Shown in pieces: positions 48,428 through 57,277 of a stretch of 64,000 nt of DNA. A program made the translations under genes and the position numbers. Numbering within the stretch: position 1 is the first letter of the stretch; each line of letters opens with the position of its first letter. Under the pieces are notes generated by a model. That model did no database searches and was not told the origin of the DNA. It was given only the letters and a program-made list of their open reading frames with translations. The DNA is from Flavimobilis sp052324925 (GTDB lineage Bacteria; Actinomycetota; Actinomycetes; Actinomycetales; Cellulomonadaceae), in the NCBI GenBank assembly GCA_052324925.1, contig JBQPRE010000001.1. One strand, given 5' to 3'.

Positions 48428-50110
48428 ATGAAGTCATCCATCAAGGCCGCGGCGGCCCTCGCCACGGCAGCGGTTCTACTCCTCACCGGCTGTGGCGGTG
48501 GAGGTACCAGCAGCACGGCCACCGGTGGCACGAGCACAGGCGGCGCGGCTACCGGCGCGGCACTCACCATCGCCAAGCCCGACGGTGCCATCACCACCGA
48601 GTCCCACAACCCCTTCCTGGGCGACACCTCTGCATCGATGTACGGCTACCGCATGGTGATGTTCGAGACGATGGCACTGGTCAACACGGCCGACCCGTCG
48701 GTCGTCACACCGCGCCTCGCCTCGAAGGTCGAGTGGAATGCCGACTACACCCAGCTCACCGTCACCGCGCGTGAGGGCGTCACCTGGCACGACGGCAAGC
48801 CGTTCACGATCGCCGACATCGTCGGCACGTTCGACATGTACCTCAACGAGCGCCTCACCGACTCGGCGGCACTCAACTACCTCGGCGCCGACGTCGACGG
48901 CGACACCGCAACCCTCAAGTTCAAGGACTCGAAGTTCGTCAAGCGCGGCTCCGTCCTCCACATCCCGATCGTTCCCAAGCACGTCTGGGACAACATCGCG
49001 GACCCCGCGACGACCCCGCTCACCGGCGAGGGAGAAGCAGTCGGCACCGGGCCCTACACGCTCGACTCGTGGACGACGCAGTCGGTCACGCTCAAGGCCA
49101 ACCCCACCTGGTGGGGTGGCGAGCTCGCCGTCCCCGAGCTCCACTACGTCTCCTACGGCGACAACGCGGCCCTCACGACCGCCCTCGCCACGGGCGAGGC
49201 TGACTGGGCCCAGGCCTTCCTCCCCCAGATCCAGGAGTCGTTCCTCGGCGTCGACCCGGCCAACCGCCGGGTCATCACCCCCACGGCCGGCGCGGCGACC
49301 CTCTTCCTCAACCTCACCGCCAAGCCGTTCAACAACCCCGCGCTCCGCGAGGCCCTGGCGTGGACCATCGACCGCTCCGCGTATGTCGAGATCGCCCGTG
49401 AGGGTGCCTCCGCCATCGTCGACTCGGTGACGGGCCTCGGCCCGTCGCTCCAGAAGGACGTCGTCGACGAGTTCGCCGGGCAGGTCTACACGGTCGACGT
49501 CGAGAAGGCCAAGTCGATCCTCACGGACGCCGGGTACACCGGTGTCGGCACAGCACTCGTCGACCCCGACGGTGAGAAGGTCACCTTCGCTGTCTCCGTC
49601 CCCGCGGGATGGTCCGACTGGAACACCCAGCAGGCGCTCCTCGCCGAGGAGCTCAAGCAGCTCGGCATCGAGGTCACCATCGAGCAGCCTGACTGGGGCG
49701 GCTGGGACGAGCAGCGTCAGCGCGCCGAGTTCGGCGCGATCATCCACTGGCTCGACGGAGAGGGCGCCTGGGGTGTCTACGACTCGATCATGAGCACCCG
49801 CTGGATCGATGAGAAGGAAGACACCGCCCAGTTCAACTTCGGGCGGTACACCAACCCGGCCGTCGACGAGGCGCTCAGCGCCTACGCCACCGCTGACAAC
49901 GACGACACCCGTCGCGAGGCCATGACGACGATCCAGCGTGCGTTCGTCAAGGACGTCCCGGCGATCCCGCTCGGTTCGCACCCGCTCATCGGTCTGTTCA
50001 ACGAGCGCAGCTACACGGGCTGGCCGACCGAGGACGACATGTACGCCTCGGTCGACCCGACCCAGGCCGAGATCACTCTCGTCCTGCAGAACCTCAAGCC
50101 CGTCTCCTGA
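48428..50110 (+). CDS. ABC transporter substrate-binding lipoprotein (family 5, peptide/oligosaccharide)
   Basis: This 560-residue lipoprotein has a signal peptide ending in LLLTGC, a Gly/Thr/Ser-rich linker, and a family 5 extracellular domain (VTAREGVTWHDGKPFTIADIVGTFD, shortened: GVTWHDGKPFT). Family 5 proteins bind oligopeptides, but several bind cello- or xylo-oligosaccharides. The GH3 gene at the end of the operon favours a sugar. AGGAG lies 5-6 bases before the ATG. A 16-bp hairpin follows the stop codon. Confidence 0.93.
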   Translation: MKSSIKAAAALATAAVLLLTGCGGGGTSSTATGGTSTGGAATGAALTIAKPDGAITTESHNPFLGDTSASMYGYRMVMFETMALVNTADPSVVTPRLASKVEWNADYTQLTVTAREGVTWHDGKPFTIADIVGTFDMYLNERLTDSAALNYLGADVDGDTATLKFKDSKFVKRGSVLHIPIVPKHVWDNIADPATTPLTGEGEAVGTGPYTLDSWTTQSVTLKANPTWWGGELAVPELHYVSYGDNAALTTALATGEADWAQAFLPQIQESFLGVDPANRRVITPTAGAATLFLNLTAKPFNNPALREALAWTIDRSAYVEIAREGASAIVDSVTGLGPSLQKDVVDEFAGQVYTVDVEKAKSILTDAGYTGVGTALVDPDGEKVTFAVSVPAGWSDWNTQQALLAEELKQLGIEVTIEQPDWGGWDEQRQRAEFGAIIHWLDGEGAWGVYDSIMSTRWIDEKEDTAQFNFGRYTNPAVDEALSAYATADNDDTRREAMTTIQRAFVKDVPAIPLGSHPLIGLFNERSYTGWPTEDDMYASVDPTQAEITLVLQNLKPVS

Positions 50111-50125
50111 CGGTCCGCACCACGT

Positions 50126-50164
50126 AGCGGGTCGGGGTGGCTCAACCGGCCACCCCGGCCCGCT
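50126..50164 (+). terminator. Hairpin between binding protein and ATPase genes
   Basis: A 16-bp stem with one G-U pair (50126-50141 with 50149-50164) and a 7-base loop lies 15 bases after the binding-protein stop codon. It matches the position of the hairpins in the metQ and 6764-8086 operons. Confidence 0.7.
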
Positions 50165-50203
50165 GCACGTCGCGCGGCCGACGCTCTCCGGAAGGTTCAC
50201 CCT

Positions 50204-51025
50204 GTGAAAGATCCACTGCTCTCGATACGTGACTTCTCGGTCGTGTACGAGGTCGACCCGCCCGTCGAGGCGGTGAAGAACGTCTCCCTCACCATCCACC
50301 GCGGTGAGATCCTCGGACTCGCTGGCGAGTCCGGGTGCGGCAAGACGACGCTGGCCTACGGCGTCCAGCGGCTCCTGCGTCCCCCGGCCACCATCCCCGG
50401 CGGGTCGGTCACCTGGCACGACGCGGACGGCACCGAGACGGACGTCCTCGGCCTGTCGGCCGACGCGATGATGACGTTCCGCTGGGACAAGATCTCCATG
50501 GTGTTCCAGGGTGCGATGAACGCACTCAACCCGGTGGCCACGATCGGCGCCCAGCTCGCCGACGTCTTCGAGGTGCACCGCCCACAGATGTCGAAGCGGC
50601 AGCGCACCGCCGCCGTCATCGAGCTTCTCGAGATCGTCAAGGTCGGCGGACAACGGATCAAGAGCTACCCGCACGAGCTCTCGGGCGGAATGCGGCAACG
50701 CATCATGATCGCGATGGCGCTCGCGCTGCGTCCCCAGCTCGTCGTCATGGACGAGCCCACGACCGCGCTGGACGTCCTCGTCCAGCGCGAGATCCTCCGC
50801 GAGATCACGACCCTGCGCGAGGCCTTCGGGTTCTCGGTCGTCTTCATCACCCACGACCTGCCGCTGCTCCTCGAGATCTCCGACCGGATCGCCATCATGA
50901 AGGACGGCGAGATCGTCGAGCAGGACACCGCGGAGAACATCTGGTTCCACCCCCAGCACGACTACACGAAGAAGCTGCTGTCGTCCTTCCCCCGCCTCAC
51001 GGCAGACAAGCAGGTGACCCGATGA
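50204..51025 (+). CDS. Oligopeptide/oligosaccharide ABC transporter ATPase, DppD/OppD type
   Basis: This 273-residue ATPase has Walker A GESGCGKT (41-48), Q-loop MVFQGAMNALNPV, signature LSGGMRQRIMIAMAL and Walker B LVVMDEPTTALD. The start is GTG with GGAAGG upstream. The C-terminal Cys cluster that binds an iron-sulfur centre in some OppD proteins is absent. It overlaps the next ATPase gene (ATGA). Confidence 0.93.
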   Translation: MKDPLLSIRDFSVVYEVDPPVEAVKNVSLTIHRGEILGLAGESGCGKTTLAYGVQRLLRPPATIPGGSVTWHDADGTETDVLGLSADAMMTFRWDKISMVFQGAMNALNPVATIGAQLADVFEVHRPQMSKRQRTAAVIELLEIVKVGGQRIKSYPHELSGGMRQRIMIAMALALRPQLVVMDEPTTALDVLVQREILREITTLREAFGFSVVFITHDLPLLLEISDRIAIMKDGEIVEQDTAENIWFHPQHDYTKKLLSSFPRLTADKQVTR

Positions 51026-51822
51026 CCACCCTCGAGGTCCGTAACGTCACCAAGACGTACCGCGTCCGTGGTGCCGGCGCGATCAACGCGTTGTCCGACG
51101 TCTCCTTCACGCTGACGACCGGGCAGTGCATCGGCATGGTCGGCCAGTCCGGCTCCGGCAAGTCGACCGTGGCGAAGATCCTCACGCAGATGGAGAAGCC
51201 CACCGAGGGCGCGGTGCTCCTCGACGGATCGCCGGTCCCGACGCGCGGCAGGGCGCTTCGCGCCTACCGGCAGCAGCTGCGGATGGTCTTCCAGGACCCG
51301 TTCGCCTCCCTCAACCCTTACCACTCGATCCGGCACCACGTGGAGCGCCCGCTGGCACTGTCCGGCGTGGTCCCGGCCGACGAGATCGAGGCGGAGGTGC
51401 ACCGGCTTCTGGAGAAGGTCCATCTCGACCCGTCAGCCGTCATCGACCGCCGTCCGCACGAGCTGTCGGGCGGCCAGCGTCAGCGCGTCGCCATCGCTCG
51501 CGCACTCGCCCCGCGCCCGACGCTCCTGGTCGCCGACGAGCCCGTCTCGATGCTCGACGTCTCGCTGCGCATGGGCGTGCTCAACCTGCTCGCCGAGATC
51601 CGGCGCGCGGACGGCCTCGGCGTTCTCTACATCACCCACGACCTCGCCACGGCGCGCTACTTCTCCGACGAGATCATCGTCCTCAACCAGGGGCGCATCG
51701 TGGAGCACGGCCCGGCCGACGACGTCATCCTGCGCCCGCAGGACCCGTACACCCGCGCTCTCCGTGGTGCTTCTCCCGACCCGGAGCGCTTCTTCGCCGC
51801 GCGAGCAGGAGGCGCATCATGA
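51022..51822 (+). CDS. ABC transporter ATPase, DppF/OppF type
   Basis: This 266-residue ATPase has Walker A GQSGSGKST, Q-loop MVFQDPFASLNPYHSI, signature LSGGQRQRVAIARAL and Walker B LLVADEPVSMLDVS. It forms a heterodimer with the preceding ATPase. The ATG overlaps the previous stop, and its own stop overlaps the first permease start. A longer frame upstream in the same phase is antisense to nothing but overlaps the first ATPase gene and is not used. Confidence 0.93.
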   Translation: MTTLEVRNVTKTYRVRGAGAINALSDVSFTLTTGQCIGMVGQSGSGKSTVAKILTQMEKPTEGAVLLDGSPVPTRGRALRAYRQQLRMVFQDPFASLNPYHSIRHHVERPLALSGVVPADEIEAEVHRLLEKVHLDPSAVIDRRPHELSGGQRQRVAIARALAPRPTLLVADEPVSMLDVSLRMGVLNLLAEIRRADGLGVLYITHDLATARYFSDEIIVLNQGRIVEHGPADDVILRPQDPYTRALRGASPDPERFFAARAGGAS

Positions 51823-52892
51823 CCACGACCGAACACTCTGACGTCGCTGTCGAGGTCGTCGCAGGTGGGACGACCGCCACGCAGGCGACCAAGGTCCGGG
51901 TGAAGATCCCGTGGCGCTTCCTCGGTCAGCGTGCCGCGTTCTACCTCTTCACCCTGTGGGCGGCCCTCACCATCAACTTCTTCGTGCCGCGCATGATGAA
52001 GGGCGACGCCGTCGACAACTTCCTCGCCCGCAACCGCAACATCTCGCCCGAGGCCGCCGACGCGCTGCGCGCGCTCCTCGGCCTGGACTCCGACAAGTCG
52101 ATGTGGCAGCAGTACCTCGACTACTTCGGGATGCTCGTGCGCGGTGACCTCGGTGTCGCGATCACCCACGGCCTCCAGCCGGTGAGCGGGGTCATCGCGA
52201 CCGCCCTGCCGTGGACCATCGGTCTCATCGGTCTCGCGACCCTGGCCGCGGTCGCGATCGGCACCGTCGGCGGCGCGTACGTCGGGTGGCGGCGTGGCTC
52301 GCGTCTTGACGCCCTCATCCCGATCACGACGTTCTTGTCGACCGTCCCGTACTTCTGGCTCGGTCTCATGGCGATCTCGCTCTTCTCGGTCGGCCTCGGG
52401 TGGTTCCCCATCGGCAAGGCCTACGGCGTCGGGCAGGTGCCGGGCTTCTCTCTCGAGTTCATCGGGGACGTCATCTCGCACGGCATCCTTCCGCTCGCGA
52501 CGATCGTCGTCGCGTCGCTCGGTGGCTGGACGCTCGGTATGCGCAACATGATGCTCACGGTCCTCGACGAGGACTACATCACGGTCGCGCAGGCCAAGGG
52601 GATGCCGAATCGTCGGGTCCTGTGGCGCTACGCCGCGCGGAACGCGGTCCTCCCGCAGATCCAGTCGTTCGCGCTGTCGATCGGCTTCATCGTCGGTGGC
52701 GCGATCATCGTCGAGCAGGTCTTCTCCTACCCCGGGGTCGGCAAGATGCTCCTCGACGCAACCAACGCGAAGGACTACGCCCTCATGCAGGGTGGCTTCC
52801 TCGTCATCGTGCTCGCTGTCCTCGTCGCGAACATCGTCGCGGACATCGTCTACGCAGTCCTCGACCCTCGTACCCGCCAGTCGGAGGCCTGA
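51819..52892 (+). CDS. ABC transporter permease, DppB/OppB type
   Basis: This 357-residue permease has an unusually long N-terminal cytoplasmic tail of about 30 residues, then six spans with a long extracellular loop after the first (FVPRMMKGDAVDNFLARN..DKSMWQQYLDYFGMLVRGDLG, shortened: YFGMLVRGDLGVAITH). The coupling loop is RNMMLTVLDEDYITVAQAKG. It works with the next permease. Start and stop fit the operon (4-base overlap, then a 3-base gap). Confidence 0.93.
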   Translation: MTTTEHSDVAVEVVAGGTTATQATKVRVKIPWRFLGQRAAFYLFTLWAALTINFFVPRMMKGDAVDNFLARNRNISPEAADALRALLGLDSDKSMWQQYLDYFGMLVRGDLGVAITHGLQPVSGVIATALPWTIGLIGLATLAAVAIGTVGGAYVGWRRGSRLDALIPITTFLSTVPYFWLGLMAISLFSVGLGWFPIGKAYGVGQVPGFSLEFIGDVISHGILPLATIVVASLGGWTLGMRNMMLTVLDEDYITVAQAKGMPNRRVLWRYAARNAVLPQIQSFALSIGFIVGGAIIVEQVFSYPGVGKMLLDATNAKDYALMQGGFLVIVLAVLVANIVADIVYAVLDPRTRQSEA

Positions 52893-52895
52893 CCG

Positions 52896-53870
52896 ATGTC
52901 CAGCACCCACCTCATCCTTCGCCAGCGCGTCTCGAAGATCGGCTCGGCGTTCGCGATGTTCCGCAATGCCAAGTCGATCGCGGGACTCTCGATCCTCGCG
53001 CTCTTCGTCCTTGTCGCCGTCTTCGCCGACAAGCTCGCCCCGTTCTCCCCGACGCAGATCAACCCGCGGTTCCGGCTCCAGCCGCCGTCTGCTGCGCACT
53101 GGTTCGGTACGACGCACCTCGGCGAGGACGTCCTCAGCCAGGTGATCTACGGGACGCGTGGTGTCGTCATCGTCGGCGCGCTCACCGCCGTCATCTCGAT
53201 GACGATCGCCATCATCGTCGGGGTCCTCTCCGGGTACCTGTCGGGCTGGCGGTCCGAGGCGCTCTCTGCCCTCGCGAACGTCTTCCTCGTCATCCCCGGC
53301 ATCCCCATCCTCATCATCATCGCTTCGCGGTTCACCAACCCGCCGCTGTGGATGATCGCTGCGATCCTCGGCCTCCTCGGCTGGGGATGGGGGGCGCGCG
53401 TCCTGCGCGCGCAGACGATGTCGCTGCGCAACCGTGACTTCGTCCAGGCGGCGAAGCTCAACGGTGAGCCGCTGCACCGGATCATCGGCGTCGAGATGCT
53501 GCCGAACCTCATGGCGATCATTGCCTCGTCGTTCGTCGGCTCGGTCACGGCAGCCATCCTCGGCCTGACGACCCTCTCGTACATCGGCGTCATCCCGGTC
53601 AACGCCTACAACTGGGGCACGATCCTCAACTGGGCGTCCGCACAGGGGGCCTTCGTCCAGAACCAGTGGTGGTGGTACCTGCCTCCGGGCCTGAGCATCG
53701 CCGCGATCGGCGTAGCGCTCGCGCTGCTGAACTTCGGCATCGACGAGTACATCAACCCGCGCCTGCGGTCGGCGGGCGAGCGCGCCCGCGCCATGAAGAA
53801 GAAGGGCCTCGACATCACCAACGCGGTGACCGTCGTCCGCTCCCACCAGAACCCGACGGAGAACTCCTGA
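52896..53870 (+). CDS. ABC transporter permease, DppC/OppC type
   Basis: This 324-residue permease has six spans. An extracellular loop of about 45 residues after the first span (FSPTQINPRFRLQPPSAAHW and FGTTHLGEDVLSQVIYG) is typical of OppC, and the coupling loop is RNRDFVQAAKLNGEPLHRI. It closes the importer gene set; the glycosidase gene begins 2 bases later. Confidence 0.93.
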   Translation: MSSTHLILRQRVSKIGSAFAMFRNAKSIAGLSILALFVLVAVFADKLAPFSPTQINPRFRLQPPSAAHWFGTTHLGEDVLSQVIYGTRGVVIVGALTAVISMTIAIIVGVLSGYLSGWRSEALSALANVFLVIPGIPILIIIASRFTNPPLWMIAAILGLLGWGWGARVLRAQTMSLRNRDFVQAAKLNGEPLHRIIGVEMLPNLMAIIASSFVGSVTAAILGLTTLSYIGVIPVNAYNWGTILNWASAQGAFVQNQWWWYLPPGLSIAAIGVALALLNFGIDEYINPRLRSAGERARAMKKKGLDITNAVTVVRSHQNPTENS

Positions 53871-53872
53871 CG

Positions 53873-56101
53873 ATGGACGCCTATCGCAACCCCCACCTGC
53901 CGATCGCTGACCGGGTCGCTGACCTCCTCAGCCGCATGACGGTCGAGGAGAAGGTCGGCCAGATGTTGCAGCTCGACGCCCGCGACGGCGTTCGGGAGCA
54001 CATCCTCGACATGCACGTCGGCTCGATCCTGCACACCTCGCCCGAGCGCGTGCGGGAGGCGCACGACCTCACCGCGCAGACCCGGCTCCAGATCCCGCTG
54101 CTCATCGCCGAGGACTGCATCCACGGGCATTCGTTCTACGAGGGCGCGACGATCTTCCCCACGCAGCTCGGCATGGCCGCCTCCTGGGACCCGGAGCTCA
54201 TCGAACGGGTGGCGCGGGCCACGGCCGTCGAGGCGGCAGCGACCGGCATCCACTGGACGTTCTCGCCCGTGCTGTGCATCGCGCGCGACCTGCGCTGGGG
54301 CCGGGTCAACGAGACGTTCGGCGAGGACCCGTACCTCATCGGTGAGCTCGCCTCGGCGATGGTCCGCGGCTATCAGGGCTCCGGCCTCACCGACGAGACC
54401 GCGATCCTCGCGACGGCCAAGCACTTCGCTGGGTACTCCGAGACCCAGGGCGGACGGGACGCGTCCGAGGCTGACATCTCGCGCCGCAAGCTCCGCTCCT
54501 GGTTCCTCCCGCCGTTCGAGCGGGTCGCCCGCGAGGGATGCAGGACGTTCATGCTCGGCTACCAGACGACCGACGGCGTCCCGATCACGGTCAACGACTG
54601 GCTGCTCACCGACGTGCTGCGCGGCGAGTGGGGCTACACCGGCATGCTCGTCACGGACTGGGACAACGTCGGCCGCATGGTCTGGGAGCAGAAGGTCCAG
54701 CCCGACCTCGTCCACGCCGCGGCCGCGGCCGTCAAGGCCGGAAACGACATGATCATGACGACGCCGGGCTTCTACCAGGGCGCGCTCGACGCCATCGCGC
54801 AGGGGATGCTCGCCGAGACGGACCTTGACGTCGCGGTCGCCCGCATCCTCACCCTCAAGCTCGAGCTGGGCCTGTTCGAGAACCCGCGCCGCCCGTCCGA
54901 CGAGCGCATCGCTGAGGTCATCGGCGCGTACGCGGACCTCAACCTCGAGGTGGCGCGCAGGTCGCTCGTGCTCCTCGAGAACGACGGTGTGCTGCCCCTG
55001 TCCGCGGGCACACCCGCCCGCATCGCGGTCGTCGGGCCTCTCGCCGACGACGCGCAGACTCAGCTCGGTGACTGGGCCGGCTCGTCCGGTCAGGTCGACT
55101 GGCTGCCCGACGGGCACCCGCGAGAGATGATCACGACGATCCTCGACGGGCTGCGGTCGCTCGCCCCAAGCGGCTCGGAGGTGGTCTTCGCCCCCGGAGC
55201 GGGGCAGCTCACCCTCGTGCCCGACCCGGCGGGCGAGACGTTCCCGGACGGGCAGCCGCGGCCACCGGTCGTCGCCCCCGCGCCGGTCGACGAGGCGGAG
55301 CTTGCTGCGGCCGTCGCCGCGGCCGAGGCCTCCGACGTCGTCGTGGCTGTCGTCGGTGACCGCATCGAGCTCGTCGGAGAAGGACGGTCGACGGCGACTC
55401 TCGAGCTGCTCGGCGGCCAGGTTGCCCTGCTCGACGCGGTCATCGCGACGGGCAAGCCGGTCGTCGTCGTGCTTCTTGCGAGCAAGCCGCTCGTCCTGCC
55501 GGCCTCGGTCGCTGACGCGGCCGCGGTCGTCTGGGCGGCAAACCCCGGCATGCAGGGTGGGCGTGCGCTGGCCGAGGTCCTCTTCGGTACGACCGAGCCG
55601 TCGGGCCGTCTTCCGATCTCGTTCGCACGTCATGTCGGTCAGCAGCCGACGTACTACAACCAGGTCCGTGGCCAGCACGGCAGCCGGTACGCCGATCTCA
55701 CGCAGGCGCCCGCCTGGGCGTTCGGGGAGGGGCGCTCGTACTCGACGGTCGAGTACTCCGACCTCGTCGTCGAGACGACCGTCGTCTCGGCGACCGACGA
55801 GGTCCGTGCGCGCGTGACGCTCACCAACACGGGTTCGCGGCCGGCGCTCGAGACGGTGCAGGTCTACGTGTCTGACGTCGTGACCTCGGTGAGCTGGGCG
55901 GACAAGGAGCTCAAGGGGTACCGCCAGGTTGCTGTCGCGCCGGGCGAGAGCGTCGTGGTCGACCTGGAGATCCCGGTGTCGGAGTGCACGATCGTCGACG
56001 CTGCTGGTCGCCGTGTCGTCGAGCCGGGCGTGTTCGAGCTGCTCGTCGGGCCGTCCGCGCGCGCCGAGGCGCTGCTGAGTGCGAGCTTCACCGCGAAGTA
56101 A
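53873..56101 (+). CDS. Beta-glycosidase, GH3 family (beta-glucosidase/xylosidase)
   Basis: This 742-residue enzyme has the GH3 (beta/alpha)8 barrel (RMTVEEKVGQMLQLD, TFSPVLCIARDLRWGRVNETFGEDP, shortened: RDLRWGRVNETFGEDP), with the nucleophile Asp262 in LVTDWDN and the KHFAGYSET loop. The second alpha/beta domain covers about 390-610 (RIAVVGPLADD, VVVVLLASKPLVLP) and the C-terminal fibronectin III-like domain about 640-740. No signal peptide is present, so it acts on imported oligosaccharides. It is the last gene of the TetR-controlled operon. Beta-glucosidase and beta-xylosidase activities cannot be distinguished by eye. Confidence 0.95.
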   Translation: MDAYRNPHLPIADRVADLLSRMTVEEKVGQMLQLDARDGVREHILDMHVGSILHTSPERVREAHDLTAQTRLQIPLLIAEDCIHGHSFYEGATIFPTQLGMAASWDPELIERVARATAVEAAATGIHWTFSPVLCIARDLRWGRVNETFGEDPYLIGELASAMVRGYQGSGLTDETAILATAKHFAGYSETQGGRDASEADISRRKLRSWFLPPFERVAREGCRTFMLGYQTTDGVPITVNDWLLTDVLRGEWGYTGMLVTDWDNVGRMVWEQKVQPDLVHAAAAAVKAGNDMIMTTPGFYQGALDAIAQGMLAETDLDVAVARILTLKLELGLFENPRRPSDERIAEVIGAYADLNLEVARRSLVLLENDGVLPLSAGTPARIAVVGPLADDAQTQLGDWAGSSGQVDWLPDGHPREMITTILDGLRSLAPSGSEVVFAPGAGQLTLVPDPAGETFPDGQPRPPVVAPAPVDEAELAAAVAAAEASDVVVAVVGDRIELVGEGRSTATLELLGGQVALLDAVIATGKPVVVVLLASKPLVLPASVADAAAVVWAANPGMQGGRALAEVLFGTTEPSGRLPISFARHVGQQPTYYNQVRGQHGSRYADLTQAPAWAFGEGRSYSTVEYSDLVVETTVVSATDEVRARVTLTNTGSRPALETVQVYVSDVVTSVSWADKELKGYRQVAVAPGESVVVDLEIPVSECTIVDAAGRRVVEPGVFELLVGPSARAEALLSASFTAK

Positions 56102-56134
56102 TGTCACAGGCCCCGCGCGGGGCCGGGCATGGAC

Positions 56135-56175
56135 AAGGCCCTCTGACCAGGAGTGAACTCTGGTCAGAGGGCCTT
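56135..56175 (+). terminator. Terminator of the GH3/ABC operon
   Basis: A perfect 16-bp stem (56135-56150 with 56160-56175) with a 9-base loop and TTTC at its end. The next gene on the other strand is tRNA-Pro, so the hairpin may also serve the tRNA. Confidence 0.88.
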
Positions 56176-56181
56176 TCTACC

Positions 56182-56257
<76 letters not shown>

Positions 56258-56350
56258 GTGGCTCATCCGCGAACGAGCCTCGCCTATGTTAGCCGACGCG
56301 TGGCCCCAACACGAAACCGGTGGTGACGCCCGCTCCTGGGAGCTGAGGAT

Positions 56351-57277
56351 TCAGCGTGGGACGAGCGTGAGGAGCGTTGCTGAGGGTCGGCACGCGAACC
56401 TCAGCGGCGTGTACGGGTTGGTGCCCGCACCGTTGGAGACGTGCAACCAGACCGACTCGTGCCCCCCGAACTCGTCGGGCCGCGGGCCGGGCCAGCCGTG
56501 CAGTCCGCTCGCGCGGCCACGGTCGAGGTCGCAGTTGGTCACGAGGGCGCCGAACCCGGGGACGCAGAGCTGCCCGCCGTGGGTGTGGCCGGCGATGATC
56601 GCGTCCGCGCCGTCGGCCCGCAGGGCGTCGAGGGCGCGAAGGTATGGCGCGTGCACGACGCCGAGGCGCAGGTCGACGCCGTCGGTCAGTGCCGCCTCGG
56701 GTGCGGGGAGACGGTCACGGTCGATGTGCGGGTCGTCGAGACCCGCGAACGCGATGTCAAGCTCGCCGAGGCGTAGCCGGGCGCGAGCATTGCCGAGGTC
56801 GTGCCAGCCCGCGTCGGTGAAGAACGACGCGAGCGCTGCGGTCGGCAGGTCGGGTTCGCGTTGCACCGACGTCTGGGGCCTGCGCGCCGACGGCAGGAGG
56901 TAGCGCGCCGGGCTCTTGCGGAGCGGCGAGAAGACGTCGTTCGACCCCATGACGAACGCGCCTGGGAATGCCGTGAGCGGCCCGAGCGCCTCCTGCAGGG
57001 CAGCCAGACCGTCGAGGTGGGCGAAGTTGTCGCCCGTGTTGATGACGAGGTCAGGCGTGAGCTCGGCGAGGGACCGCACCCAGGCGATCTTGCGCTGCTG
57101 CGCGGGCGTGAGGTGAAGGTCCGAGACGTGCAGAACTCGCACGGGCGTGGCGCCCGAGGGCAGCACGGGCACGGTGACGCGGCGGACGGTGAACGCCTCT
57201 GCCTCGATGCGCGCCCAGGCGAGGGCGAGCGCTCCGGCGGCGGTGAGGAGTCCCAGCGACCGACGGAGCCTAGTCAT
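56351..57277 (-). CDS. Membrane-anchored metallophosphoesterase
   Basis: This 308-residue protein has an N-terminal span (SLGLLTAAGALALAWARI) and a calcineurin-like domain with HVSDLHLT, NTGDNFAHLDG and IAGHTHGGQL. The usual GNHD motif is GSND, a variant known in the actinobacterial family next to ponA2. It would cleave phosphodiester or pyrophosphate bonds outside or at the membrane. The ATG overlaps the stop codon of ponA2 by 8 bases, so the two are coupled. The same pair lies together in mycobacteria. Confidence 0.9.
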   Translation of the reverse strand: MTRLRRSLGLLTAAGALALAWARIEAEAFTVRRVTVPVLPSGATPVRVLHVSDLHLTPAQQRKIAWVRSLAELTPDLVINTGDNFAHLDGLAALQEALGPLTAFPGAFVMGSNDVFSPLRKSPARYLLPSARRPQTSVQREPDLPTAALASFFTDAGWHDLGNARARLRLGELDIAFAGLDDPHIDRDRLPAPEAALTDGVDLRLGVVHAPYLRALDALRADGADAIIAGHTHGGQLCVPGFGALVTNCDLDRGRASGLHGWPGPRPDEFGGHESVWLHVSNGAGTNPYTPLRFACRPSATLLTLVPR

